From assembly GCF_023091745.1 (NCBI RefSeq), contig NC_068910.1:185101670-185165669 (forward strand): a DNA stretch of 64,000 nucleotides, given 5' to 3'. The stretch comes from Budorcas taxicolor (lineage: Eukaryota; Chordata; Mammalia; Artiodactyla; Bovidae). Position 1 is the stretch's first letter. Each line of letters begins with the position of its first letter. Below are positions 34,772-47,373 of the stretch, in pieces. Made by a program: the position numbers and the translations under genes. Under the pieces are notes generated by a model. That model was not told where the DNA came from, made no database searches, and saw only the letters and a program-made list of their open reading frames with translations.

Positions 34772-35590
34772 GGACCTAACATTACAGGGTCCTATGAAAT
34801 ATTGCTCTTTACAGCATCAGACCTTGCTTCATCACCAGTCACATCCGTAACTGGGTGTTGTTTTTGCTTTGATTCCATCTCTTCATTCTTTCTGGAGTTA
34901 TTTCTCCACTCATCTCCGGTAGCATATTGGGCACCTATCTACCTGGGGAGTCATCATTCAGTGTCCTATCTTTTTGCATTTTCATATTGTTCATGGGGTT
35001 CTCAAAGCAAGAATACTGAAGTGGTTTGCCATTCCCTTCTCCAGTGGACCGTGTTTTGTCAGAACTCTCCACCATGACCCATCAGTCTTGGGTGGCGCTC
35101 CATGGCATGGCTTATAGTTTCATTGAGTTAGACAAGGCTGTGGACCATGTGAACAGATTGGTTAGTTTTCTGTGATTTTGGTTTTCAGTCTGTCTGCCCT
35201 CTGATGGAGAAAGATAAGAGGCTTATGGAAGCTTCTTGATGGGAGAGACTGACAGAGGAGACCTGGGTCTTGTTCTGATCGGTGGGGCCATGCTCAGTAA
35301 ATCTTTAATCCAATTTTCTGTTGATGGGTGGGCCTGTGTTCCCTCACTGTTTTTTGACCTGAGGTCAAACCATGGTGGAGGTAATGAAGATAATGGAGAC
35401 CTCCTTCAAAAGGTTGCATTCAGGCACTGCTACAATCATTGCCCCCAACCCTGAAGCAGGCCACCACTGTCCCATGCCTCTGCAGGAGACTCTTGGACAC
35501 TCAAGGGCAGGTTTGGGTTATCTCTTGTGGGGTCACTGCTCCTTTCTCCTGGGTCCTGGTGTGTACAAGGTTCTGTTTGATCCTTCCTGG
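34772..35590 (-). promoter_or_regulatory. BovB 5' leader, type 1
   Basis: Untranslated leader of this BovB. In a LINE the leader should hold the internal promoter. The outer part (35207-35590) is unlike the outer leader of the copy at 50725-54225; both diverge just outside a shared ctctgatg. Plus-strand frames at 35236-35642 are chance frames. Promoter activity is inferred, not seen. Confidence 0.55.
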
Positions 35591-35597
35591 CAGATCT

Positions 35598-35810
35598 AGG
35601 GGTATGCTTATTCTCACAGATGAATCAAGCTTATTAATATAGTTTCCTTAGCAATATTCTCTAATCCACTATTGATAAGGACAATCAGTGACATATACTG
35701 GGAAAGATGGAGGGAGAAAAAAGCAAGCAGTCATGTTAGATCTGGACCTACTCTGCACACATGGAAATAGGAGACTACCGTCAGACTGGAAGCATGTGGT
35801 TATGGTGGTT
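35598..35810. other. Single-copy spacer
   Basis: Nothing recognisable. Confidence 0.45.
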
Positions 35811-36000
35811 GCACTTCAGTTGCTCAGTTGTGTCTGACTGCGACCCCACGAACTGTCGCATGCCAGGCTTCCCTATCCTTCACCATCTCCCAGAGTTTGC
35901 TCAAACTCATGCCCATTGAGTTGATGATGCCATCCAATCATTTCATCCTCTGTCACCACCTTCTCCTCCTGCCCGCATTCTTTCCCAGCATCAGGGAAAG
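35811..36000 (-). mobile_element. BovB 3'-end fragment
   Basis: Minus-oriented terminal ~190 bp of BovB (cagttgctcagttgtgtctg, then gccaggcttccctatcc and cccagcatcaggg). Clearly older and more diverged than the adjacent near-full-length copy. Confidence 0.88.
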
Positions 36001-38169
36001 TACTCTAACCCCAGTTTACCTGCCGCATTGAAAGGTCATGATGTCAGGTGGCCTCAACGTTAAGTACTTCTCCTGTTAAATTCGGAGGGTCCTGTTTGAA
36101 ATGAGTTGATCTGGGATTGATTCACATTAAACAATCATTTTTCTTTAATACTTTCACATAATTTAGTCAATCATTCATCTAACAAATAATGATATGGTAG
36201 AGTGCAAAGGAACAAAGAAAAGGCCATGTGCCTTAGCTTATTGTAAATATTAGTAAAGTAAAACAAAAATACTTTGTAAACAATATGATTGGTAAAGTAA
36301 GTTATCATAATTGTTATTTAGTACAACGTATTGCCTATGATGGATCCAGAGCATAATTATTGAGTCTGATTCATTCTGTTGACAAAAGTGTCCTTGTACT
36401 GAAAAGCCAGATACTTTTATAAAGAGGACATTAGTTCTATGATTTTTATACTACTAATAATTTTTACGCAAATGAATACTTCTCTACAATTTACAAATGC
36501 CATTTGAAGTAAGTTTACTAAGTTGAATGTAATTTTAAAATAAACTCTTTTGAAGGCCAAATGTAACAGACAGAAATACAGAACAGAACACAGAATTGTT
36601 TTTTTTTGCATATGATAAGTTTAGTAAGTCAAAGAAATAATTGGTAATGAATAATTTTAAACACATGGCTTACTTTTCATCTTAATATTCTTAAAAAGTT
36701 TTGAATTTTGAGGCATAAGGTTTAAATTATTTAAACAAATCTTGTAGGTCTATGGATCTAGTAAAGTTGGTTTTTACATTACAATTTTTTAATCAGATCC
36801 ATAGAAAGCAAAGGTTATGGATTTCCTCCTAACTATTTTTGGAACTTACTGTATGTAAATTGGCAGATATGCATAGGTACCTCACTTATCTTACTGTTTG
36901 TCTATTGAATTAGGGCTCATGATCACTTTAAAATATTAAATTTTGAGGGGATAGAAGTAATTTTAAAGATCAAATTTTAGCAATTCTATGTTATGAATCA
37001 ATCTATTTTTTTCCTGAAGTTATATTTTGATCATTAGTCAAATATGTAAAAAAATCAAATGATTTGCCATGATTATTTTCATAAGTAATTCAGAATATTT
37101 TAAGTAAGAATAAAGGGGAAATTACACAATACAAAACCAGAATGTGGTTAAAAAATGTAAGCATACTTTTTTGACTAAATTTTCATAAGAATGTATCTAC
37201 ATGGTTAAAAAAGATCAAGAAGAAAAATGTAAAGAATATTCAAATACAATGATTTCACATTGTTTACTTACCTCTGGCATTTTAATATTTGGGTGTCTTT
37301 CCTCAGCTTTTTTAGAGCATTTGGTGGTATGTTAGAAAACATTAACTTTTGGCTATTGTGAATTGTATTTCTGTCCTTAAAACAATACCCAAGGGGTATT
37401 TTGTTACAACATATTACATTTCAATTAAGCAGATGTAATTATCTTGTGTATTTTGTCAATTGTCAAATAAATATCTTAATATTTTCTCTGAAAGTAAACA
37501 AACTATTATACTATTTTTATATTAGAACATCCTTTTTTTAACTGATTGGATTTAATGGATTGATCTTCACTTACACTGTTTCCTACATTTTCAGGCATTA
37601 ACATAACATAGGAAATGCTGGTCATTATTAAATAATTTCAGTGATAGTGTTTCAGTTTACTTTTAAGATAGCATAATTGCTTTCTTTATAAAAATCTTGA
37701 TAAAGCTTTAGTTTTAAAATTTCAAGTGCTTACTAGTTATTTTAGTTATTCCTAGTGGTCATTTATAGATAATATAATATTTTATTAAAATAATTTTTCT
37801 CTATATCCTTATTCTATTTTTGTTTACATTAAAACACATTTTAAACAAATTGATAACCTGTCTTTTTAAGAGCACTTACAACTATAAACAGACCATGTTC
37901 GGTTCAGTGTTAATTCGGAGAACTTTAATGTCTATTATGAAATGAAAATTTTATGCAGCTAAATAAACAAATATTACATATGTGGATTGAAAATATCAGT
38001 ACAGTGACATCAAATATACTTCATAAGATAGATGTACAAATGCATTTCAGTTCTTTTCTCATCAGTCTCCTTTATATTTTTAGACAGTCTTTATGTGAAT
38101 ACAATGACTTCAATATCAAACATTTTAAATGATGCTTGAAATATCAGTCACTTGACTTTGATGTCACAC
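36001..38169. other. AT-rich single-copy DNA
   Basis: About 2.2 kb with no recognisable element or exon. Confidence 0.5.
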
Positions 38170-38620
38170 ACAATTAAATCCAACCCATCTTCTCTCAGTT
38201 AATAACAGCAATCTCACCAAGTCTAGTGCCTAATTAATACCAGCTATTTGTCACAAAGAGGTGACGCATGTATATCAGAAAGCTTGAAATATTGTTTTGT
38301 GCTGAAGTGTAGCCAGCCAGCCCTGCAATATAGAATCTGTCTTATGTGTGATTGGCTTTAAAGATTTCAAAGGCCCTCGAGTTTAGTGTGTTCAAGCTGG
38401 GACGCGACAGCGCATAGAAGGTGTTACTGATGTGACAGGTCCCTTTAGGCTGCTAAGTAGGAAGGTATTTAGAAAAAAAGCAGTTCTCTCTGAAAGGTTC
38501 AGACTTGATCACTCACTTAGGTGATGGCCAGAATTAAGACTGAAGTCCCTGTGCTCATTTGGTTCACCTGTAGTTTGTAACCTACCTGTCAGAATACCCA
38601 GTCATAAATTGTATTATTGA
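38170..38620. promoter_or_regulatory. Candidate conserved noncoding block
   Basis: Repeat-free and less AT-rich than its flanks, with homeodomain-type cores (cctaattaatacc near 38230) and a TCF/LEF-like tttcaaagg near 38367. There is no long frame. The composition resembles developmental enhancers, but conservation cannot be judged from one sequence. Confidence 0.25.
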
Positions 38621-39100
38621 GATACAGATATATATTTATTTTTGCAAACACATTTCTGCTGTTCCCATTAAAAAGTCTCTTTACCTCTATTGTTCTATTA
38701 AAGAAGTAATACTTTTCCTTCTTAAATTTATTTATAGACTGCAATTAGAGGTTGGACTTACATTTAAATAGTAGTTACTAGTCACCAAATTAGCTGAAAA
38801 TGTTTGAGATAAATACAGGTAGAATATAAACTCTATAGTCCTATGAAAAAATAGGTGGAAAAGCAGGGCTCATTTGTTGATTGGGTACTTCTATACTTAT
38901 TCCTACATATTAGTGTTTAAAATTCAGATCAAAATGGGCATCATGTTATTAAAGATTTCTTTTAAAATCTGTCTAAGCATAACCAAAGAGCTACAATATA
39001 TATTTTTTTGCAGTTTAGATGTTTCTGCTAATATAAAAAATCTCTCCATTGTGATATGGAGGAAAATGAAGTGTGGCTGAAACATTGTATTAAAGAACCT
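38621..39100. other. AT-rich single-copy DNA
   Basis: Nothing recognisable. Confidence 0.5.
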
Positions 39101-39116
39101 TCTCTCTCTCTCTCTC
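39101..39116. repeat. (TC)8 microsatellite
   Basis: Eight TC units followed by ttcttag. Confidence 0.9.
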
Positions 39117-40320
39117 TTCTTAGAAAAAGGAGGAAAGAAAAGCCTAGAGAAAGTTGCCTCATTCAGATTAATTGTAGTGGCTCCACAATTTCCCTCAGTT
39201 CTTCAGTTTTTCCAGCTTACTGTCCTAAATGACTTTTTTTTTTTTTTTTCCCCAGAAGGATGTTTAACTTCAGGTTTACTAGTCAAGTAGTAATTTTTAC
39301 GCCTGCTCACTTCTTATTGAAATCAGTGGGGAGAAAAGACTGAATTTAGTTGAGAGAGAAGAGTTACAGCAGTGCTAGAAAACAGTAGAAAATGGAAATG
39401 CTTGAAAAGAATGGAGAGATTCTACCTCCCACACTGGTTAGAAGGTCCTACACAGCTGCTTGTCTGAGACAGGGTGGTTTGAAGTAAACAGCGCTGGTGG
39501 AGACCAGGGAAGTGACCAACAGCATAGTTTTATTCTTTTCAGTCTAGCTCAGTTCTCAAAGGGTACCAAGTCCAGGTTTATTTTCTGTTTGTTTGTTTGT
39601 TTGTTTTGTTTTTATCCAGGTGGAGGTTTAAAGGGGTGTTTCTTCAGATATAAAAACAGCTGTGAAGATGAAAAAAAAACACAATAGAAACCCCGAGGTT
39701 TCTTAGATATATGATGCTAAATAATAGGACCATTGTGATTTTTCACTCGTTTCATATGTAGACATAGCATTCCTCTCTACAATTTGGAACATCGCTTTTT
39801 TCATCTGCCTCTGACTAACTTACTTGTTTCATTAAATAGTCTCTCATTCCTAGACAGGTTTTGCGCCTGGAAAAACTAGCCATGGGATTGTCTGTGTTTG
39901 GTGTCTGAGGGGAAGGTTTCTGTGTTGACTTGGAAAGGTCTTTGGCGCTCTTAGAAACTATAGAGCCGTCCCATAAAGGGCGGTGCACATTCTCAAATTT
40001 ATAACATGGCTGTTCATACAAATGTCACAGCAGCTTCTGCCACCTCCAGCTCCATCAGCCTCTCAAATGCTGCTTCAGCCAGACTGTTTCCAGGTGCAGA
40101 ATGTAGCCCCAGCGCTATACGTTTTCAAGATTGTACATCTGAAGTCAGGCTGGGGCTAAGGCTCTATTCCCTTGGTTGCACTGGAGAGAGGGTTAGGGCG
40201 CCCCCCTGAGTATTCCACTTGCAGCTCTAGGCGGCTCAGGCCAAGCGGGCAGGAGATGGGGGCGGGGGTGGGGGCAGAAAAATAACACCAGATGATTTTT
40301 CTCGTGAGGGAATCATCTTT
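39101..40320. promoter_or_regulatory. Candidate regulatory or exonic block
   Basis: Starts with a (TC)n run ending ttcttag (39101-39122) and later a T-run ending ccccag (39234-39255). Both look like splice acceptors, but no convincing donor follows. 40060-40290 has several CpGs and a GC-box-like gggggcgggggtgggggc near 40258-40275. The frame at 40006-40209 is rich in Ser/Ala without a known domain. This could be an enhancer, a minor promoter or a noncoding exon. Confidence 0.25.
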
Positions 40321-41568
40321 TGGTTTGTAGCTCCATTTTTGGTTCCTTCCTTTTTGCTTTGTTTCTTCTTACACAAACACTGTAATTCCATTTGGGATGA
40401 AGTCAAACTATTAAAGAAAATATAGATTAAGCTTCTACTCTAGTTAAGACACTCGAGTAAGTGTTTACCAGGTTGAAGGCAGAGAATTTACTAACCCTCT
40501 TCTTGTCTGACAATGGCTCCTGTTTCCTGTGAGAGGCATCTCACTGCATCTTCTATTCCGATCGCGGTAAAATGTGGTGATTTGCTCCTGTAAAGAAGAC
40601 ACTTTAAATAATTGGCATTCCCGGATTTGTGGGAGCTTTTGTTTTCAGAAGGAGTTCATGGGTTGAAAGAGGTGAAAATATAATTTGATTTTCAGAGAGT
40701 TAGAAAACTGGAATGGTGTTCACTGAAATCCACACTTGTTTCGTGATGAGTACTTCAAAACATGACCATTTTATCAGAATGAAGGTGGATATTTTCTCAC
40801 AGAATTTCCATCCTTATCTAGCCTGCAAGCAAGTATTCAGAATATACTTCAGAGTGGTTCTGAAATCACCCTTAGTTTTCCATCCTGTTTATTTGTTTGT
40901 GATTGTGCTCCCAGACTTGTACATGTGGGCCAGCAGGATAATCAGGACACACAGTTTGGGGTCCTGAATTTTCTGAACCAAGATCTATCAAAAAGATACA
41001 CAATAACTCATTTGATTTAAATATTGATTGTTTCTGGACTTCATATTTTGTCAGCTCCTTTAAACTGCAGTTGTTTATAAAATACTTCTCAGAAAGTGCT
41101 AGAATGTGTGATGTTTAATTGGTTTTATGAACATACATGGGGATTTATGGGCATAAATAATTTTTATTCTTGGGAGTGCTGAATATGCACTAGAGCTTGC
41201 TGACTGATTTCTTGTAGGTCTTAGTTGATTTACTCTGTGCCCTACAGTTTCATGTGATGATAGTAAACAGTTACCCAGTTCAGTTACTTAACCACAGGTG
41301 GAAATTTTTTAATGATGTGTATTAAACTTTTATTTGCAGTTATACTGCATCACAAACTTTGATGGAAATGCAAAGTCAGATTAATTATAATTTTTGGCCA
41401 AGCACTGGAATTTTATCCAGGCTTTAATTAAAATTTCACAGTGTGACACCTTCATCCCACATCATATTTCCAAAAAGGACACCACATGAAAAGAAGCTTT
41501 ATTATATCTATTTGTTTATTAGGAAGGAAATTTCTACTTTGTCTTTTCATACACACCTGGTAGTTTGG
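40321..41568. other. Single-copy DNA
   Basis: No repeat or exon recognised. The 84-codon frame at 40713-40967 has no domain. Confidence 0.45.
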
Positions 41569-42260
41569 TTCAGTTCAGTCGCTCAGTCATGTCCGACTCT
41601 TGGCTACCCCACTGACTGCAGTATGCCAGGCTTCCCTGTCCATCACCAACTCCCAGAGCTTACTCAAACTCATGTCCGTTGAGTCAGTGATGCCATCCAA
41701 CCATCTCATCCTCTGTTGTCCCCTTCTCCGCCTGCCCTCAATCTTTCCCAGTATCAGGGTCTTTTCAAATGAGTCAGTTATTCGCCAAAGTCAGGTGGCC
41801 AAAGTATTGGAGTTTCAGCTTCAGCATCAGTCCTTCCAATGAATATTCAGGACTGATTTCCTTTAGGATGGACTGGTTGGATCTCCTTGCAGTCCAAGGG
41901 ACTCTCAAGAGTCTTCTCCAACACCATAGTTCAAAAGGATCAGTTCTTCAGTGCTCAGCTTTCTTTATAGTCCAACTCTCACATCCATACATGACTACTG
42001 GAAAAACCAAAGCTTTGACTAGATGGACCTTTGCTGGCAAAGTAATGTTTCTGCTTTTTAATATGCTGTCTAGGTTGGTCATAACTTTCCTTCCAAGGAG
42101 TAAGCGTCTTTTAATTTCATGGCTGCAGTCACCATCTGCAGTGATTTGGGAGCCCCCCAAAATAAAGTCTGACACTGTTTCCCCATCTATTTCCCATGAA
42201 GTAATTGGACCAGATGCTATGATCTTAGTTTTCTGAATGTTGAGTTTTAAGCCAACTGCC
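41569..42260 (-). mobile_element. BovB LINE, 5'-truncated
   Basis: Minus-oriented 3' ~0.7 kb of BovB, from the ACTGA tail to just past the KTKIMASGPITSW region. A minus frame (42175-41948) retains the segment ending CESWTIKKAEH. No target-site duplication found. Confidence 0.93.
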
Positions 42261-42389
42261 TTAAGATAAATAAAAGGAAGTTGTTACATGTTTTGAAAAT
42301 ACACAGTTGATTCTATCAGGCTTAGTAAATTCTGAAAGTAAATCATTCTTCAAAATTTAACTCTTCTTGATATCTTCAATTTACTGATG
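42261..42389. other. AT-rich spacer
   Basis: Nothing recognisable. Confidence 0.5.

Positions 42390-42418
<29 letters not shown>
42390..42418. repeat. (CA)n microsatellite
   Basis: About thirteen uninterrupted CA units followed by ATA/TATA-rich sequence; likely length-polymorphic. Confidence 0.95.
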
Positions 42419-42425
<7 letters not shown>

Positions 42426-42527
42426 GTATATAGTATATAAAGATATATGGCTTACATATAATTTAAAAATCTAGAACCCTTGATATACCAGTGGAATCTA
42501 AAATTTGTGATGGGATAAGCTACCATC

Positions 42528-42802
42528 CAGAGAAGGCAATGGCAACCCACTCAAGTACTCGTGTCTGGAAAATCCCATGGGCAGAGGAGCCTTGTAGGCT
42601 GCAGTCCATGGGGTCGCAAACAGTCTGACTCGACTGAGTGACTTCACTTTCACTTTTCACTTTCATGCATTGGAGAAGGAAATGGCAACCCATTCCAGTG
42701 TTCTTGCCTGGAGAATCCCAGGGACAGGGGAGCCTGGTGGGCTGCTGTCTATGGGGTCGCACAGAGTCAGACATGACTGAAGCGACTTAGCGGTAGCAGC
42801 GT
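42528..42802 (+). mobile_element. Bov-A2 dimer SINE
   Basis: Complete dimer with a short tail. A 9 bp target-site duplication with one mismatch, gctaccatc (42519-42527) and gctaccgtc (42803-42811), flanks it. Confidence 0.92.
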
Positions 42803-42811
42803 GCTACCGTC

Positions 42812-45804
42812 ATTCCTTCTTTTGTGGAATAGGTTGGCTAAAGTATAGGCCAAGTCAGAAAAATACCAAACCATCAAACACAAGTGGTCAAGAGTAAAGA
42901 TTTGGTTGTAGAAATAGAGAGATTAAGACCTGGGATACTGTAGGCAGAACAAGCAGGAAGCCAGATCAGAAACAGAGCGGAACATTAGGATCAGATTGCC
43001 AGGTCAAAGTCAGGCTTACCACAGAGCAAAGCCAGGTTGGCAAACTAAGGTCAGGAACCCTGGAGGTCAATCAGGAAGGCAATGGGAAGCACCACGATTC
43101 AAGCACATGGACCGGGACAAGGTGGGGCCAGAGAGGTGAATCGCTAACTGAGAGGTGATGCCTGGGGTTCTCTAACATCTGGTTACTCCTGCTGACTCCC
43201 ATTCCTCTTGACCCTGGCTCATAGGTTGACCTCTGTACCCCCAGTGTGCTTGTTTCCTGCAGAGTTCTAACATTTAATTTTAATACAGAGTTGAGTGACA
43301 TCAAAGGCAACCTCAAGCCCTGTGTTTCAGTAGCCTCTTGTTTGTATGTTTTACTGATGAGGCATTAAGGATCATCCCCATCTATAGTGTATTCTGGGAA
43401 AATTATCTCTAGAAACAAAATGTAGACATCTAAGTAACTGACAGTTCCCTTAAAATGCCTAGTGTGTGAGAAATAAATATATCCATTCATATTTAAATGG
43501 AAGAATGTTAATGCCTTTGAAAGGACATTATAAATAATTGCCATAATTATTATATTATAATAATATAATAATTGCTAATTCTAGTCAAAACAAATAATGC
43601 CTATACTTGAGGTATGCTCCAGAGGTGGTGCCAGTGAGTTTTAAAAAGGAAATGAAGACCAGGTTTTCTCTGATTTATATTGTGGCCTATGAACTTAATT
43701 TACCCATAATCCAATTTCTTTGACCAAGAGTTACTTGCCTTTCTCCTATGGAGACTGAAATATGCATTGATTTGTTCCTATGCTGCTTTAAATATTCATG
43801 ATATTTCATTATGTTTGTTATATTTACCCTATATAGATGCATAAATTTAATTTACGTACGCTTTATATTTGAGCTCAGTCAGTTGCCTTTCACTGTATCA
43901 TGGACCCAGATAGAAGGTAGAAAATATATCTATAGAAAACCTTCCTTTGAGAAACTTGTAAAATATTTTTGTAGTATAATTCTGTCAGCTTTTAGTAGAG
44001 TTATCTTCAACAACTATTCTTATAGTCAAATGTTCCAGCAGCCAACTCAATAAGCAATCCGAATTACTTCCTAAGAAGTTAATGGGGGAGTCTTTTGGAT
44101 TTGAAAACATAGTCATGTGATGAGCTAAAGCAATAAGAGTGATAATTTCACTTTACAAACTGAGAACCCATAAAACAAGTAAATAGACTGTTCTGTGTCT
44201 ACTACATTTGTCTTGATTTCTCTAATAAAAAAGGCTTTTGTTTGAAATAAAAGTGAAGGGTTGCTTTGTTAAATATTAAATTCTAAGAGATTAAAAATAG
44301 AATTTCCTTTCTTTCTCTTGGTATTTCCTTTACCCTATTGCATGTCATTCTTAGAAATCACCATTGTATTGTTTATTTTTTTAAATTAAAATGCTGTAAC
44401 AACTGCAGTGCTTTTGCATTGTATGAATATTTTATTGTATGATGAAAAAGAATGATTGTGAAAGCCTTAAAATGCTCAATTTTTCATTTAAATATTTTAC
44501 AAGAAAAACCCTACTGAGATACATCTTCTTTTCATGGGTACCCTGGTGGTTGTCACAGAAGGGAGATGCAATATATATAGTTCTACAACCCAGTGCATTT
44601 AAATTTTATAAAACAGTGGAACAAGATGGCTTTCTGTTTTAAGTGAAATACTAATGTCTTATCTGGGTGTCACATCTCAAACCCAAGGTTCTGCTGCTTC
44701 CATGCAGGCAAAAAATCACTTATCTGTTTTCTTTTCAAGATGCCCAAAGCTCTCTGTTTTGCAGTTATTAAATTAGGCAGAATGATAATGGAGAGTACCT
44801 TTTGTTTATGGATATGAGAGGGCTTTGATTTATAATATCTTTTATTTCCAAGTATTTCTTTATAAAAAATACATTTACATCTAAGATGAGGCATCTATGT
44901 TCACATCACTTTTATAATCATTGAGTAAATTTGCAGTATCATTTTCCTATACATTTCAAATACATGAAAAACCTGATATGGAAAATGGTATAATTAAATT
45001 CAATTTGTAATTATTCCCCTCCCTCAAATTACAGGTATTTGTGGGATTTTTCATATATTTTGAGCTCAACAATAATGTTTATAGCTATGACACTATACCA
45101 GCAATTTCTATGCATAAAGTAAACATGGGTTTGAAATGCTTTGGTTGTAGTACTAATTTTTGATCAATAAAAATTTGTTAAAAATATTTTCCCATGGAAA
45201 AATTAATTTAACTTAAACGTGAAAGAATATGGTATTTGGGACTCTGGGGGATAAAACAGCCAGAATTTTACAGGATTTAAAAAAAAATTGATACAAGGTG
45301 AAAATGTTTAATAAAGAAAATCTTAAACTTATTTTGGATAGAATTTAAAAGTACTCAATGCCTTTTAATTTTGTTACTTATTTAAAAAAATCCTTATCAT
45401 CATGAAATATTAGTAAAATTGTTTAATATGTTTAAATTTTAGTACTGTAGTAACAGAAACAAATGACAAAAATTGTTAGTTCTTGCAATCATTGCTTTCA
45501 TGTTGGATAAAATGATTAGCTTCTAGTATTTGTGCTACTACAGAACTCCAGAGATTCAGTTGATTTGGCTATTTCAGTCAAAATATGTGTCAAAATATTT
45601 AGCAGCCCCACTTTCCACATAAGCCACCATAGTCCCAGAAACTGCCCCCACCAAAGATGGTGTAGACACTCAAACTCAAGAGCTGATCATGTAAGGAGGA
45701 TTTCAAGTTGATATTGATTATTTTTACGAGTATTTCCCAGACTTCTTCAATCATAAAAATGACCTGGAGCCACTGCTTAAAGCATATATTTACAGAGACC
45801 TTTT
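42812..45804. other. Single-copy DNA
   Basis: 42840-43330 is less AT-rich and contains several aggtca-type half-sites (agg/aggtcaaag near 43000); it may be a very old unrecognised repeat. A 29 bp near-perfect palindrome lies at 43545-43573. The rest is AT-rich without recognisable content. Confidence 0.45.
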
Positions 45805-45900
45805 TAGGACTTAGTAGGTCTGGGATGGGACTCAAAGCCTGTATAGAAAACAAGCAATCCAGGTGATTTTGATGATCAGGCAAGTTTGGGGAACACCATT
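45805..45900 (+). mobile_element. MER5-like hAT-Charlie fragment
   Basis: taggtctgggatgggactca, then caagcaatccaggtgatttt, then caagtttggggaacacca follow the 3' half of the MER5A nonautonomous DNA transposon. Confidence 0.55.
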
Positions 45901-46275
45901 TAGTGCCATGTAATTTATTTAGGCATCTTTAAAAATCTTTAGAATCTTCTCTGCTTACTCAGAGTTTGAATAATTGTGGAGAATGGTAAAGTTAATACAG
46001 ATTTATTAAACAATTTATAAGTAACATGAGAATTAACCAAATATTAATGTTTAATATTAAATCAAAATCTTATTTGATAGTTGCTTTTGAACATCATAAA
46101 CTAAATGAACTATTTAGCTGTTTTAAGTTGTTGCTCCTGACTTTAAGAACAACCAGAGTAATAGCTTCAGAAATTCAGTGGTGTCTCAGCAGTTGTGTTT
46201 CCCTCCCCTCATGATAACCTTTTAGCATGTGGTAAAAATATCTTTTTTGGTCATATTTCAATAACTGTTTTCTTT
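45901..46275. other. AT-rich single-copy DNA
   Basis: Nothing recognisable. Confidence 0.5.
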
Positions 46276-46340
46276 GGCAAAACCCACAACATTGTAAAGT
46301 AATTAGCCTCCAATTAAAAAAAAAAGAAGAAAAAAATAAT
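46276..46340 (+). mobile_element. L1 3'-terminal stub
   Basis: Only the last ~45 bp of a ruminant L1 3' end (ggcaaaacc, ttgtaaagtaattagcctcc) plus an A-rich tail. An imperfect flanking repeat (aataactgttttctttg and aataatctttttttttg) could be its target-site duplication. Confidence 0.65.
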
Positions 46341-46701
46341 CTTTTTTTTTGACAAAATAATCATTTATCAAGTATCTTGAGCTAATCATGAGCAGCCATA
46401 AACCCAGAGTCAAATATATAAGGCTGAATTTTATACTAAAGATACTATTAAACTCACTTTTTCTATCTAACACCGGTTTCTGTTGCATTTACTTTGTTGT
46501 CTATACTCTTCTGCAGAAATAAAACTGGATGTTCATTTCCTTGGCTTCCATCTTCTTGGCAAGTTTCTGGAAACAAAACTAATTATTTCATTTTCTATTA
46601 AATGATGTAAATAGACTTGAACATAATAGAGAATTTAATTTCCCCTCTTGAATAAAACAATAGCCCTAAGGAACTTCATAAAATGTGCTTGCTCTCTCTT
46701 C
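46341..46701. other. AT-rich single-copy DNA
   Basis: Nothing recognisable. Confidence 0.5.
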
Positions 46702-46710
46702 CTCTTTCTG

Positions 46711-46941
46711 CATGTGTGCATGCTAAGTCGTTTCAGTTGTGTCTGACTTTTTGCGATCCTATGGACTGTAGCCTGCCAGGCTCCTCTGTCCATGGGATTC
46801 TCCAGGCAAGAGTACTGGAGCAGGTTGCCATGCCTTCCTCCAGGGCATCTTCCCGACCCAGGGATCAAACCTGTGTCTCTTATATCTCCCGAATTGCCAG
46901 AAGGGCTCTTTACCACTAGCACCACCTGGGAAGCACCCCCT
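46711..46941 (-). mobile_element. Bov-tA2 SINE
   Basis: Minus-oriented full-length copy ending in the head at about 46936. A perfect 9 bp repeat, ctctttctg, lies at 46702-46710 and 46942-46950. Confidence 0.92.
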
Positions 46942-47159
46942 CTCTTTCTGAGTTAGTCTTAAATATCTATATATGTGGGATGTATATATTTTCACATCAG
47001 GGCAAGTGAATGTGCACACAGATTCCAGAGATTCTAAAGAAAGTAAAATTGCTGTGAACTTGGAATGGGGACACATTTCTCTTAGAAAACGTAATAATTA
47101 TAAATAAGTGATCTATATTGACATAGATTAAAAATAAAATACTTAGGAATACTATAAAT

Positions 47160-47366
47160 TAGTTTCCCTGGTGGCTCAGAGGTTAAAGTATCTGCCTGCA
47201 ATGCGGGAGACCTAGGTTCGATCCCTGGGTTGGGAAGATCCCCTGGAGAAGAAAATGGCAACCCACTCCAGTATTCTTGCCTGGAGAATCCCATGGACAG
47301 AGGAGCCTGGTGGGCTACAGTCCACGGGGTCGCAAAGAGTTGGACACGACTGAGCGACTTCACTAA
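47160..47366 (+). mobile_element. Bov-tA2 SINE
   Basis: Well-preserved head (ccctggtggctcagaggtta, then ggttcgatccc) and Bov-A unit ending gactgagcgacttcac. It sits immediately upstream of the MIR 5' part. Confidence 0.92.
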
Positions 47367-47373
47367 GTGAGAG

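Larger units (their letters stand above)
31976..35590 (-). mobile_element. BovB LINE, nearly full length, with target-site duplication
   Basis: On the minus strand: leader (35590-34772), ATG context at 34771, endonuclease, RT, C-terminal part and ACTGA tail (31976). A 7 bp duplication, cagatct, lies at 31969-31975 and 35591-35597. At 3.6 kb it is one of the two most complete copies here. A run of 22 T (33730-33751) interrupts the linker between endonuclease and RT. Confidence 0.93.

Noticed and set aside
35236..35642. Three overlapping plus-strand frames of 67-75 codons
   Set aside because: They are antisense to the leader of the BovB at 31976-35590.
39234..39255. Firm splice acceptor call from the T-run plus CCCCAG
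   Set aside because: No matching donor or coding frame downstream; T-runs of this kind are common in AT-rich DNA.
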